NCBI GenBank assembly: GCA_024336345.1
Contig: JANFOG010000001.1
Span: 5,456,001-5,520,000, forward strand
Length of the DNA: 64,000 bases
Direction of reading: 5' to 3'
From: Mariannaea sp. PMI_226
Taxonomy: Eukaryota > Ascomycota > Sordariomycetes > Hypocreales > Nectriaceae
Position 1 is the stretch's first letter; the number at the start of each line of letters is the position of its first letter. The notes beneath the pieces are model-generated. The model worked only from the letters and a program-made list of their open reading frames with translations, was not told the DNA's origin and searched no databases. Position numbers and translations under genes: made by a program. Below are positions 12,101 through 25,180 of this stretch, piece after piece.

Positions 12101-15100
12101 CCACACCACCTGAATATAAGATAGCCAGTATGGACACCATTGCCCATAGCGATTTGTCCATACACACGCCAACCGTTACTTCTGGCCCAACACCTAGGCT
12201 GACCAGATGATGGGCTAACCGACGTGCAGACTTACTCAATGCTGCGTAGGATAGCTCGCCGTCCCATGCAGTAACTGCTTGTGCGTTTGGCTGTCTGTCG
12301 ACCATTGTCTGCACGAGTTCGTGAATGCAAGATTGATAGGCCCTAGCTTTAAGGACGGCCTCGTTCCATCCTTGAATTCTTTCCAAGTCAATCGGTTTGA
12401 GCAGATCGAGATCGCCGATAGCAGTGTTTCCGTGGGTCTCCAACTGCCGTAATGTATGTTCAAATTGCAAGAGAAGCGCCTCAGCCATTGAAGTTGGAAG
12501 CAGTCGGCTGTCGTATCGCATCTCGACATAGACTTCCTGACCAACACCGACAGTACACTCTACTGAGAGCGCGTCCCCCCCGAAATCTGACTTATCAGTA
12601 GCAAGTTCTTCAAGACCGATTGCAAGGAGAGGATCTTTGTCCTTGCCGCCCATGGTAGGTTGGACGATGAACAGGTGCCCTGGGTCAAAGCCGACACCAA
12701 GCTCAGGAACCGCGGTACGGATGTGCTGTAAACCTGTGTGCAAAAATGGCTTCATCTCCTCGCTCTGACGGCTCATTGCAGTCAAAAGATCGGAAACAAG
12801 TTGTTCACGATCATTCAGACGTGTTCTTAGTGGTACAGTGGTAAGCGTTGGGACAACGGCATTGCCAATATCAGCAACGGGAATGTCACGACCAGAGAGG
12901 GCAACAGTCGAGGTAGCCTCAGTGCCTCCAGTATAAGTAGCGACTGTCATGGCCCACGCAGCACGCAAAAGGACCGCCACTGGTGCTTTGGTTTGTGATC
13001 TGGTGCGCTGCATTAGTCGCTGCGAGAGGGCATCGGCATGTGGGCGGTATGATGGGTGCGGTAGCGAGGGGAAGCGAGTTTGGTGAGCACCCCCTAGCTG
13101 TTGTTTCCAGTAGGCGGCCGTCTGTTGTTTGTCCTTCCGTTGCAGATACTTGATAAATCGAGGAATGGGGGGACAGTGGCGGAGAGGCTGTCTTCCATCT
13201 TGATACGCTTGAGCCAGCATGTTCAGCGTCAAAGCCATCTGGTAACCGTCATAACCGCTGTGGTGCTGAGTCCACACAAAGTATGCCTCATCTTTCGAGT
13301 GCTTCACGATCGCTAGGCGGTGGAGAGGTGTCCCATAGGCGAATGGCTGTGCCTTATCCTGTGCCAGATACATCTGCAAGTCGGTTGCCTGATTCCAGTC
13401 CAGTCCCTTGCGGATGACTACCTGTACCGATCCTGACCGTGCAGTGTGGTATACTATACGTGTCCGCAAGATGGAGAGCGAGTCTATGAGATTTGACCAA
13501 GCTTCTTTGAATCTCATTGTGTCGACATCTCGCATGCGGAATACGTTTTGTGCAACGTAGGCGGCGGGTTGCTGAGCTGTCACTGCCGTGAGGCCTTCCT
13601 GAAAAGGCGTCGCAGGATATACGTCCTCGATGTCCTGTGGCGCCACATGACACATATCAGCAATAATCGAAAGCCATTCTTTCTGTTCTTGTTGGTCAGC
13701 ATCATTGAAACCGTCCCAGAGCTCAAATGGTGCAGGATCTGGCTCCAAAGCCCCGGTACTGCTGTAGCTTTCAGCAATACGAGCCAGATCCGAGAGACGC
13801 GGGTTTTGAAGGACATCCGCTACACCGATTCGAATGTCTGCTCTCCGAGTTGCAGCAACAAGGCGCATAGCTATGACAGAGTCACCTCCAAGCTGAATAA
13901 AATCGTCATCAGCACCAATATCGGGCGAACAACCGAGCACTTCAACCCAGATGGAGCGTAATTCATCTTCCATGGGCGACAAAGCTCTACCCCCTGACCT
14001 AAGGCTTAGTTTCTCGAAAGTTCTGAGCTCTTCGCGGCTCAGTCTTGCAAGGATCTCGCGTGTAGCTTTCCTGTCCAACTTGCTCGAGGCATTAAGTGGC
14101 AGACTCGTCATGGGAACGAAGTATGGCACCATGTATCTCGGAAGAACTAGCAATAAATCTGATCTTAAATCTCTGATCATATCACAAAGAGCCTTCGTCG
14201 GTCGGCGTACTACTTGTTGTGGCAAGCTTTCTCCCTCGTTATTCTCATCGTGACCGGTTTCACCCATGTCAACTGCGGCGACAAGCACAGGGTCACTGGC
14301 CGCACCTCTGGGTCGTATCAGATCGACACAAGCAATTCGAACTTTAGGTTGAAGGCGGACTATGTTACTCTCGATCTCGCCAGGCTCGACTCTCTGACCA
14401 CGGATCTTGATCTGGGTATCGATTCGACCGAGGTGGATGAGCGACCCATCAACATTCTGTTGCACAATATCGCCTGTCCTGTACATGCGACGCCCAGATG
14501 AAATGCCCAGCTTCGAGACAAATTTAGGATCCCAAACAAAAGACTTTGCCGTTTTGTTAGGGTCATTGAGATATCCTCTTCCAAGATGCGGCCCTTCCAC
14601 CAAGAGTTCTCCCGGTGTCCCAACGGGAACTAGATGGTTGTAGTCAGATGGCATCGTAACCCAGAAGCAGACGCCGAGTGGGTGCCCGATAGTATATGCG
14701 TCTTGCGGTTGCCTCATGGGTGCTGAGCAGCTGATATCTACAGAACATTCTGCTGGTCCGTAGGTGTTGATGATTTTAGCGTGTCCAAGCCATTGCTCGA
14801 CAACCGCGGGACTGATAGTTTCGCCACCCAGGAGTCTACACATTGGAAAGAATGCATTAGTTATGAGTCTCTTGTCATGACGGAAGAGTTGTACGAAGTT
14901 AGGAATGTCTCACAAAGTTTTGATCATAGGAACATCCATTGGTTCAATAAGTGAAGCTACAGTTGATGTCGTATTGATAAGATTAGCCTCAAGCTGGCAG
15001 ATTGCATCAGTGAGTGCGTTGAGACGCTGATGCTCAGACGGGACACAAACACAGCCCCCAAATGTCAGAACTGACAAGATATCCTCGATAGCATTGTCGA

Positions 15101-18100
15101 AGGTGAAGGCGGAGAACTGCAAGGCTCTGGTATTGGCATCAAATCCGACCCGAGGACCATGTGCTTGGAAGCTGCTGCAGAGCGCCTTGTGTTCAAGGAC
15201 AATTCCCTTGGGCACTCCAGTACTGCCTGAAGTGTATACAACCCAGGCTGCATTGTTAGGCGAAATACTGTCACAGATCGGTTCAGTGGTCGAAGGAGAC
15301 GGCAGCTTCTTAGTAAAAGTTTCGTCCACAATAACCAGTTGTGGTGATGTACCCTCCAGTTCTTCGAGTCTTGTAGCCTGAGCTGCGTCAACCAGTATGG
15401 TTCGTATTCCCGAGTCCTTGGCGATCAAAGAGACTCTTGTGAGTGGCTGTTGGACTCCTAAAGGTACCACAGCACCGCCTGCAATCAAAATCGACAGAAT
15501 CGACACGACGGCCCAGCAAGACTTGTCCATGTATAATCCGACGGTAACCTCAGGACCAACGCCGCAGTGGTCAACCAAGTAATGGGCGAGACGGCGAGAA
15601 ATTGTGTAAAGTGCGTCGTAGGAGAACTCACCATCCCACGCGCAAACTGCTTGAGATGTTGGTCTCTTCTCGACCATTATGCGTACGAGATCGTGGATGC
15701 AGGTTAGTGTGGCTGATGGTGTGCTTTGGTTCCACTTGCGTATAGTACCTGCATCCTCTGGGGTCACAAAGTCAAGATCAGCCATGCAGCTTCTATGCTG
15801 GTGTTTATCTAACTGTCGGATATGATGCTCGAATTGAGACAGAAGAGCCGCTGCTCTCGGCTGCGGAAGGACATTATCATCAAAGCGAATGTTAATATCG
15901 ACAGAGTTAGCATCGACTGTACAGTCCACAGCGAGTGGGTATCCGCCAAAATCTGCGATTTCTTCTATGTCTGTTTCAAGTTTGAGACCAATTGACTCAA
16001 GCCCTGAGCTCTCACTCTCTGTAGGTGCCGGCTGGATGACGAATAGATGTCCCGCGTCAAAATCAGAATCAAGTCCCGGTAGCGCGTTTCGAATGGCGCG
16101 CAGTCCAGCATGAGAAAAAGGAACCATCTCCTTGGCTTGTTGGTCTACGGTAGCCAGAAACTCATCAACGGTTTGTTCCTTGTTGATTTTGATCCGGACC
16201 GGCACTGTCGTGATAGTCGGCCCAACGATCTTATCAATGTCGAGAACAGGGGCATCGCGACCACTGAGAGAAACGTTGATTATTGCCTCATCAGCTCCAG
16301 TGTAGGCCGCTACAGTCATGGCCCATGCTGCCCGTAGCAAGACTCCCAAAGAAGTTGACTTTCTGAACCTATCGAGTCTTCTTTGTACAAGACCAAGGGC
16401 TTTTGGCTGATATGTAGGTGATAAGAGGGCAGGGAAGCGTGTCAGTTGCGCATTTTTCAGCTGGTCTCTCCAGTATGCCGCTGTGGCATCCTCTTTTGTT
16501 CGTAGCAGATAGTTGACGAATCGTGACATAGGAGTTTCACTGAAGTTGGCTTCCTGTGTCCTGTACACGTCGACAAGCATTCCCAGAACACGAGTTAGTG
16601 ACCAGCCATCGTATGCCGCGTGGTGCCCAGTCCAGACTAGATATCCACCTGATTTGTCTTGTACAATTGCCTGGCGGTGAAGGGGAGTTCCATAAGAGAA
16701 GGGTCGTGAGCGATCTTGTTTTAGGTACGTGTCTAAGTCATCGACGAACTCCCAGGGTGATGCCTTGTTAGTAACGAGTTGGAAGGCACCTAGGGGCGTA
16801 TAGGCGATTCGTGTGCGAAGAATAGAAAGCTTGTCGCTTAATAGCTCCCAGGCCCGCTGTAGTCGTGAAACATCAACATCATGTTGCATACGAAAGACCT
16901 GCTGCGCAACATATGCGGTCGATTGCCGGGACGTGATGGCCATCAACCCTTCCTGAATCGGGGTCGCGGGATAAACGTCAACAATCTCATCAGGCCCAGC
17001 TATGCCATCGCACTGTTCGGTCAGATCAGAAAGTAACTCTCTCTTCTGGTAAACATCTCCATTGTTGAACGCGGTCCAAAGTTGGAATGGCGCTGGGTCA
17101 TCTGCCTCGCCCTCCGCGTACTTGCTCGAGGATTGCGCCATGTCAGCGAGGCGTGGATTTTGTAGAATTTGTCTGACACCGAGTTGCATTGGAATGGGCG
17201 CCCTTCTCGCTGCTGCGACAAGTCGCATGGCCGCAATTGAGTCTCCTCCAAGCTGAAAGAAGTCATCATTCTTGGTTTCAATCCTTTCTACTCCAAGGCC
17301 TAGAACCTCTGCCCATAGGAGACGAAGCTGTTCTTCAGCGTCCGAAAGCATTCGGTCCTCCACTGTAGTGCTCCTGTCCTCTGTTGAAAAGGCTCTGAGT
17401 TGCTTGCGGCTGAGACCTTCAAGGAGTGTCTTGGTAGCTCGTCGATCTAATTTGCCCGAGACACTCACAGGGAGCTTCATTGGAATAAAGTGTGAGGGGA
17501 TCATATAGAAAGGCAGGATATTAACAAGCTCGGATCGGACTTTCTGAAATACAGCACTCAGATGTTTTGAGGGCTTGTAGATCGCGCTTGGCATCTCCTC
17601 TACCAACTCGGCGTTATGAAGCTCGGTGTCGTTATCATCTTCAACCTGGAAGTTCTCCAAAGGCTCCACAGCAACCAAGAGCATAGGGTTTGGGAAGTCT
17701 CGTACCCGCACAAGATCCACGCAGGCGTCGTGAATACCAGGCTGGAGACGTACAATATGACTCTCGATCTCTCCTGTCTCAACGCGCTGGCCGCGAATCT
17801 TGATCTGCGTATCAATACGCCCAAGACACTCGTACAACCCAGTATGCCTGTCCTGCACGACCAGGTCACCGGTTCGGTACATGCGTCTCCCAGGTGGTAA
17901 ATCAAGCGAGGCAATGAAGTGCGGATCAAGAACAAACGACTTGTTTGTCTTAATGGCATCATGGAGGTACTCTCGAGCGAGCGTAGGTCCTTCGATGAGC
18001 AGCTCTCCTGGCGTTCCAATAGGAACGAGGGCGTTATGGTCCGTGGGATTTGTCACCCATAGTCGATTCGACACATTATTGCCAATAATTGGTGCGTCTA

Positions 18101-21100
18101 CAGCGCGCAGCATTGGACCGTTGATGACAGAGTAGATCGAGCATTCGGCAGGCCCGTATCCATTGAACACCTTCAAACGCCCTATCCATGGTTCAACCGC
18201 AGCGGGTTTGATCGCTTCGCCCACGAAGATGATGGTGTCAAGAGTTTCTGGCATACTCTCAGGGTCGAGTAGTGAGGTGACGGTTGGTGTCAGTGTTGCC
18301 AAAGTAACTTGAAAGTCTCTCATGGTGGTAGCTAAACGGTCTGTTCTATCGCTCTCTGATGGGAGACAGATGCAGCCCCCGTACGCCAATGTAGTCATGT
18401 TGTCCTGGATACTAACATCAAAAGTAAACGCAGAGAACTGTAAGGTCCTTGTAGTAGGCCCAAAGAAATATCGAGCTCCATGGGCAAGAATGCTAGAACA
18501 CAGTGCTTGGTGCTCCAAAACAACCCCTTTAGGGATACCTGTGCTTCCAGATGTGTATATCACCCATGCAGGGTTGTTTGGACCTGCCCGCGAAGCCTCG
18601 AATGCGGGTCTAAATTTCAGTGAGGACAGCAAGTCGGAGTTGACGAGTACTGGATGACGGACTAAAGCCCTGAACCTCTTCACTTGGGCCATGTCAACCA
18701 AAGCCACAGACATATTGGCGTCAGAAACAACAGTCTCGACCCGTGAGTCAGGATACTGCACTCCAATAGGCACGACTGCACCACCTGCTCGCAAGATCGC
18801 AAGCATCGAAACGACCGCATACTTTGACTTGTCCATACACAACCCAACATATGTTTCAGGACCGACCCCAAGCGAAGCAAGATGCTGAGAGAGACGGTTA
18901 GCGGCACCATCAAGTTGTGAGTACGTGAGATCGCCATCCCTAGCGCAAACCGCCAGACAGTTGCGATATTTGGCAATTTGCTGCCCGATTAGCCCGTGAA
19001 CAGTGGCTTGCGCAGGACTGGGAGGCGACCTGTTCCAACTTAGGAGTTTCTTTTTGTCTTCCGGACTGATTAGGTCGAGAGCCCCGACTGTGAAATTTCT
19101 GATGCTATAATTCAAGGCCTCATCTGGGAGGTTGTACACTGACAATACACGTGTGACATGTTCCAGCTGGGACATCAAAGCCGCCGCTTGAGAGGATGGA
19201 AGGACGCTCTGGTCAAATCGCATCTCAACCTCCACGCCGGTTCCAGTAGCCTCGATGGTGCATTCAACAACCAAGCCATAGCCTTCAAAGTTTCCTCTAT
19301 CACCTGTCACCGACTGGAGACCAACGTCTTGAAGGGTTGAAGTTTCCTCCCCACCAGGTTGCACGAGGAATAGATGCCCAGGGTCAAAGTTGCGACCAAG
19401 ACCAGGAACTACACGACGGATATTGGCAAGTCCAAATTGTGCATAGTGTGCCATATCTTTGCTCTGAGACTCGATTGAGGAGAGGAAGTCTACAACAGCT
19501 GCCTCGCGATCAATATGGACCCGGCAGGGAACGGTGGTGATTGTCGGAAAAACCATGTCCTCAATTCCAATCAGGGGCATGTCGCGACCAGACAAGACCA
19601 CCGCCATTATCGCTTCATTGCTCGCAGTGTGACTAGAAAGTGTTAGAGCCCAGGCTGCTCTGAGGAGAATAGCAGCTGAGACCCGACTACCGTGACTGCT
19701 CATTGCTTCTGATCGACTAAAGCGATGCCTCAAAACGCCATCAGCAAAAGGCCGGTACGAAGGGCTGGGAGCTTCCGGGAATTGTGTCAATTGCGCATTT
19801 TCAAGTTCCTTTCTCCAGTAAGCCTCAGTCTTCTCTCGCCCCTCATTTCGCCTAGTGTGTTCTTCGAGGTATCGGATGAAACGTGGGATAGGGGTTACAG
19901 CATGGCACGTGCCTCCCTGGAGAACCTGAGCGAGGATCTTGAACGTCCTGGTAACGGTCTCGCCATCGAAGGCCGAATGGTGAGCTGTCCAGACAAAATA
20001 TTTGCTCTCCTCGCTGCTGTTCACGATGGCGAACCGATGAAGAGGTGTGCCATACGTAAAAGAGGCTTCCCGGTCCTCTTTGATGAACTTCACAAGATCG
20101 CATGACAAAGTCCAACGAGGTGCATCGCGTGTAACCACTTGCACAGAGCCTGAGTCAGAGGCGTAGACAATTCGAGTCCGCAGAATAGGAAGTGAGCTCG
20201 CGACATCGGCCCAAGCCTGTTGGAACTTGTCTAAACCTACATTGGAATGAAGATGATATGTATATTGAGCGACATAGGTTTCGGGTGACTGCGTTGTCAT
20301 GGCCATCAGACTCTCTTGAAGTGGAGAAGCGGGATACACGTCCTCGATGTGTCTAGGAGGGACGTTGCACTGCTCAGCGACGCTTGCTAGACGTGCTTCC
20401 TGATCTCCGGGGCTTGCTGTAAGGAAGCCATTCCAAAGCTCAAAAGGCACAGGGTCGTCTTTGGCTGCACTTTTGACTGCATCCTGGTAGCCATTCAGAA
20501 TGCGTGCCATGTCGGCTAGTCGCGGGTATTGAACGATGTCACCGACAGAAAGAGATATATCTCTCCTTCGAGCGACTGCGGCCATACGCATAGCGACTAC
20601 TGAGTCACCACCGAGATGCATGAAGTGGTCGTTATTCCTGATTTCGGCTACAGGGCGATGGAGTACCTCGGCCCAGATCTCTCGAAGTTTCTCCTCCATC
20701 TTTGTTGATACGCCCCCAATCACGTCGTTCTTCTTGAACATTGCTAACTCGCTCTCCGTCACTATCTCGAGAAGAGCGCGTGTAGCTCGTCGATCCAATT
20801 TGCCAGAAGAATTCGTCGGCAAGGTAGTAAAAGGCACAATATGGCTTGGCACCATGTAGGAAGGGAGTTCGTCAACAAGCCTGGAAAGAAGGCCCTGCAG
20901 CAGGACTCTGAGCCTCTCAGACGGCTCAAAAAGCCTACCTGGCTCTAAGTCATCATGGGAAAACGTCTTGTGCATGTCAATTGCTGCCATTAGCATAGCT
21001 TCATCCGAATTACTCTTGCGTAGTTTAATCAAGTCCACGCAAACAAGTGGGCTACCTGCCAGAGATTCTGAGATGCGACTCTCAATCTCTCCCACCTCAA

Positions 21101-24081
21101 CACGTTGGCCTCGAATCTTGATCTGCGTGTCCCTTCGACCCAGATAGATCAATGAGCCGTTCCAGTGTTGTTGTACTAGGTCGCCTGTGCGATACATGCG
21201 CCGACCAGGCGCCAGACCAAGCCTTTTTATAAACTTTGGATCAATGACAAAGGCTGCTGCGGTCTTGCCCGGATCATGCAAATATTCACGCGCAATTGCA
21301 CCCTCGATTAATAATTCACCCACGGCGCCAATTGGGGACAAAACATCATTGTCCAGAGGGTTCGTAATCCAAAGGTGATTCGCGGCTGGAAACCCAATAT
21401 TCGATGCTTCGGCAGCCTGAGTAATGGGTCCGTGAATAGTCGAGACATGAGAACACTCGGACGGACCATATGCGTTAAACCAACTCACTCGTCCTCCTTC
21501 TAACCAGGGCTGAATTACAGAAGACCGCAGGGCCTCGCCTGTCAATACGACTGTTTCAAGCGTAGGAAGATCTCGAAGGTCAAGTAATGATGCAACGGTG
21601 GGAGTCAGTGATGCAAAATTGACCAGCATCATTTTAATAGCCGTTCCAAGATCGTCAAGTCGTTGTTTCTCTGAGGGTATGCAGACACATCCACCAATAC
21701 TGAGGGTTGTAAATATGTCCTTGACCACAACGTCGAAGGTGTGCGCGGAGAACTGCAGGGCCCGCGTCCATGGACCCATCTTGTAACGGGAAGCTTGGAA
21801 ATGCATTGGGGCGCAGAGTGTCTTATGCTCTAACACCACGCCTTTGGGGGTCCCCGTACTTCCAGAGGTGTGAACGATCCAGGCTGCGTTATCTGGTGAC
21901 ACGCTTGGCCAAGTAACGTCTGTCGGCAGTGGCAGTCTATGCAGGTATCCTGTATCTACTACGTGTATCTGAGACAAGACGCCCTGTAACCGCTTGGCGT
22001 GCAGGTGGTCGGCCAGTAAGATGGAAACATCGGCATCCCGAGCGATGTTATGGATTAGCTTCGGAGGATGCTGGTTGCCAAACGGCACCACCACGCCTCC
22101 GGCTTGTAAAATTGCTAGCATAACAACAGGCACCCAGCGGGACTTGTCCATACACACGCCAACCTTGTCCTCGACTCTTATCCCCATACGGACGAGAACA
22201 GCAGCGAGTCGACGTGATGTGGCGTTTAATTCACTGTATGTTAACTGCCCATCCCAGGCGTCAACGGCTGGGCTGTCAGGCTGGCGCTGTGTTGTAGCCC
22301 ACACCTGGTCGTGCACACAGCTACGTGCGACAGCGAATGGACTTTCATTTCTGGCAACTATTCGCGTCTGATCTTGCGTCGTCAGTCCCACAAAGTCGGA
22401 GCAGCACTTGCCCGGGCTCTGGAGCACATAGTTCAGGGCGTCTCGAAAGAGCTGCAACATGTTCAGGGCATCATCTCGTGATGTCAGTGACTCCCACACG
22501 CTGAATCTTAGTCCCAACTTGTGTTTGTCGATGCTGATCGCCAAAGTGTAGTTGTACTGTCATAATGTCAGTCGATTTCCTTTTTTTTTGGCCAAATGTT
22601 CTCGATTCAACACCTACATCTGAAGGGGCTTCCCAATTTATCAGGTCAAGTATGAATCCCGCCTGTTCAAGCTCTTCTCTAGGTACTGCGCGTTGAAATG
22701 ACAGGAGTGAGTCGCCCAGCTGGCGTACCGAGCAGCCACCCATCTCCTGGCTGCTTGTCAGACTAGCCCCCTGATAGGGCACACTGTCCAAGAAATCGCG
22801 CTGTGCTCGCCTGAGAGCTTCACAGATAGTTGTCGTCTTGTCAAGTTCCAGACGACAAGGGAGAGTATTGACAAAGTTACCAGCAGCATCTTGTAAGCCC
22901 TTGATGCGCTTTTGTCGGCCCGAGGCTGTATACGAAAAGCAGACATTGCTCAGACCGACATAAGAGCGCAATACGAGAGCCCATGCTACCTGACAAGCAT
23001 TAACCAAGGTGGCATTGGACTGATCCGACAGATTCTGGACTAGTTCCGGTGCGATATGCACTTCCTGATTGATGGCATATAATCCTGTCAGGCAAGATTT
23101 CAAGCCAGGGTTTCCCAGAAAGCTGCCCTCAGCGGCCATCATGTAGCTAGACCAATATGAAAGTGCGTCTCGTGAAGTGTCGGGCTGTTGGGCCCGCAGA
23201 AAATCCTCACATTGAATATCATCGTCTGCAGGAAGCGTTCCTAAAAGCTTTCTGAAGAGATCACGGAAAAGAATTTCAATAGACATAGCATCAACAAGAG
23301 CATGCGAGATGAATAGTCTTACAAACACTTGATTTTCTGGCGCTTCTGCTAGGATCAAGTGATGAGGGAACTTGCCGCTGTAATTCTCGAAGGATGTCTT
23401 GTTTTCAGCATCGGTGAGTGAAAGGATGCTGATTTGGGGTATGAAATTTTTCCACACGACTTGATCAAGCCTTCCAGAACGATGCACACTCTCGACGAAT
23501 GTCGTTCGGAGAGTCGCATGCCTCTTCACAACCGCTATCCATGACTCTTTGACCGTGTCGGTCGTCACTATAACCTCGGGCTTAGTGGAGGATATTCTCA
23601 CAGCGAGGTGCAACTGATATGACCGAGGGTCAACGTTCTGAAGAGCGATAAAATTCTCCTGCATAGGGGAGCAGGGTCCAATGCCTTGGACTTCATCATC
23701 AAGAAGGCTTTGGGATGAGTAAAGCTCGGATGCAATGTCGCCGTTCTGATGCGGTTTCTCAATTCCATTGCTTGTCAATTGCCTGGCTTGGTGCGATCGC
23801 GTAATCTCATCAATCAAATCACCAAGGGTTTCGGCTTTCAGAATATGGGGAATATCGACAGCGATTCCAGCTTCATGACAAGCGCCCATAAAATTGACCG
23901 CGGTGAGCGAATCTCCCCCTAGCGCGAGCCAGCTCTTGTTGCTTTTCTTTTGGAGTTTGAGAGGTTGAATATCCAGAGCATTAGCGGCAAAGCCTTGAAT
24001 GCGAAGTTTGAGTGAATCAAAGTCGTCAAAGTCATTTTTCTGCCGTTGCTCCTCGGCGGCGTGGATGGACATGGCTTCCAT
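9189..24081 (-). CDS. Four-module NRPS, T-(C-A-T)x4-CT
   Basis: Exons on the minus strand: 24081-22618, 22556-14914, 14835-9189. The introns are 61 and 78 bases, and both restore conserved C- and A-domain sequence. The product is 4,917 residues. It starts with a lone carrier domain T0 (LGGDSL, Ser58), then C1 (SHALVDA, 259-265), A1 (about 570-1090), T1 (Ser1140), C2 (HHSAFDG, 1346-1352), A2 (from about 1670), T2, C3 (HHAAYDG), A3 (spans intron 2), T3, C4 (HHSGYDG), A4, T4 and a terminal C domain (SHAVWDG), as in fungal macrocyclising CT domains. All five carriers keep GGDS. There are no E, MT or TE domains. Specificity codes read by eye: A1 DVKSVTAHVK, A2 DVQTIVGIYK, A3 DNENLGTVDK, A4 GVENVGAVEK. 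The leading T-C resembles emericellamide- and beauveriolide-type synthetases, in which T0 receives a polyketide acyl chain. Substrates are not assigned. Confidence 0.96.
10750..12330 (-). other. NRPS adenylation domain A4 with Gly at the Asp235 position
   Basis: The core A4 motif reads HTFGVAIED where the other three A domains have TFD. The codon is GGC at 11745-11747 on the minus strand (about residue 4066). The Asp at this position (GrsA numbering 235) normally salt-bridges the substrate alpha-amino group. Fungal domains with Gly here include those activating anthranilate. The rest of the domain is intact (YTSGSTGVPKG, YRTGDL, GKLDRRAS), so it looks functional with an altered substrate. A3 and A4 otherwise share much sequence and code positions E, N, G and V, which suggests module duplication followed by a substrate change. 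Confidence 0.8.
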
Positions 24082-25180
24082 GATACGTTCGTTATGCTGT
24101 GTGGCGAGTAAAACGAAAGGCTGCTAAAATTGTTGGTGATTTCAAATCAGCATGGCATCAAGTTTGTGTGCACTGTTTATTCATTCTAGTCTTGCCAAGT
24201 GGTAAGACTTAGATACTGCAAGCGACATAGCGTTGTCTATGAAATGGCTGGCTGCCTACCACTAGCTACCAATGAGTGGCTCACAGGATTGAAGGATCAT
24301 TCAAGCATTTCAAAATCGGGCAGTCCTGTAGATCTTATCTGCCGTATGCGACTGGTTGATGGAAACACGAAACACTAGCCATCGGCGACTGACTGGTGAG
24401 GTCAGTGATACAATCGATAGCAGGCTTAATTCCGCTGCTGCCAGCCTTGAGGTAGTTTTGAGATGCACATAGCGTTGCCAACTTTCGGGAGATAGTAATA
24501 TGGTATACCAAGATCACCTGTTAGTGCGAAACACAAACGATAGAATTCCCTGTGCCAACAATAATACAGAGCATTTTTATTTGACTATTACTAGGCCAGT
24601 CAACTATCGAGAGGTCCTAAGATGGCAAAAAGACACGAATGCTGAACCGAGGGTCATGTATTCTGTTGGGAGAAAACCCCACGCCCAAAAACACCCACAA
24701 ACGCAGGTCCCGATGCAGAAGAACGATGTGTGAGAGGGTCGCGACAGGCGGTCCGGAACAGCCACACCACAAATCTGGAAAGGAACGGAAATCAGCCAAG
24801 CAAATTAGATAGAAATGAAGAGAACCATTTGATCAAATGGTATCACAAATCATGAGTCATAGAAAAGGTCAAAAAGTCCGGGCAAAAACAAAATATATTG
24901 GGTAATATGAAGATGCCTTGTCAATGTTCTTTGGCGATTGTTTTATAAGGCCTACGACTACGAATGCGAGCCAATCAAATTGTCAAATTGCGGCAAGCAG
25001 AGTGAAAAATGTATTAGGTAATATAAGCGGCATATGCCAAAGAAGTGAATTTCTGTCCCCAACACACAGCATCTTCGTGCCCTGAACTTCTTACTCGCCA
25101 CTGATTGCCCCTTCGAACATACACAGTACCACCATGTTTAACGAGCCCACGCCATCGGCACCTCAGCCAGATTCATCTAC
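24082..25180. promoter_or_regulatory. NRPS upstream region and hydrolase 3' flank
   Basis: About 1.1 kb with no convincing gene; the small open frames on both strands show no domain. It should contain the NRPS promoter and the hydrolase terminator. I found no perfect copy of the GTGGYRCCAC motif here. Confidence 0.55.

Noticed and set aside
9189..24081. Three separate NRPS genes, since the frame is broken near 22,550 and 14,850
   Set aside because: Both breaks have GT-AG introns (22557-22617 and 14836-14913) with branch points, and splicing restores conserved C- and A-domain sequence without gaps.
24500..24733. Small gene upstream of the NRPS
   Set aside because: No domain, no introns and an overlapping open frame on the other strand; more likely promoter sequence.
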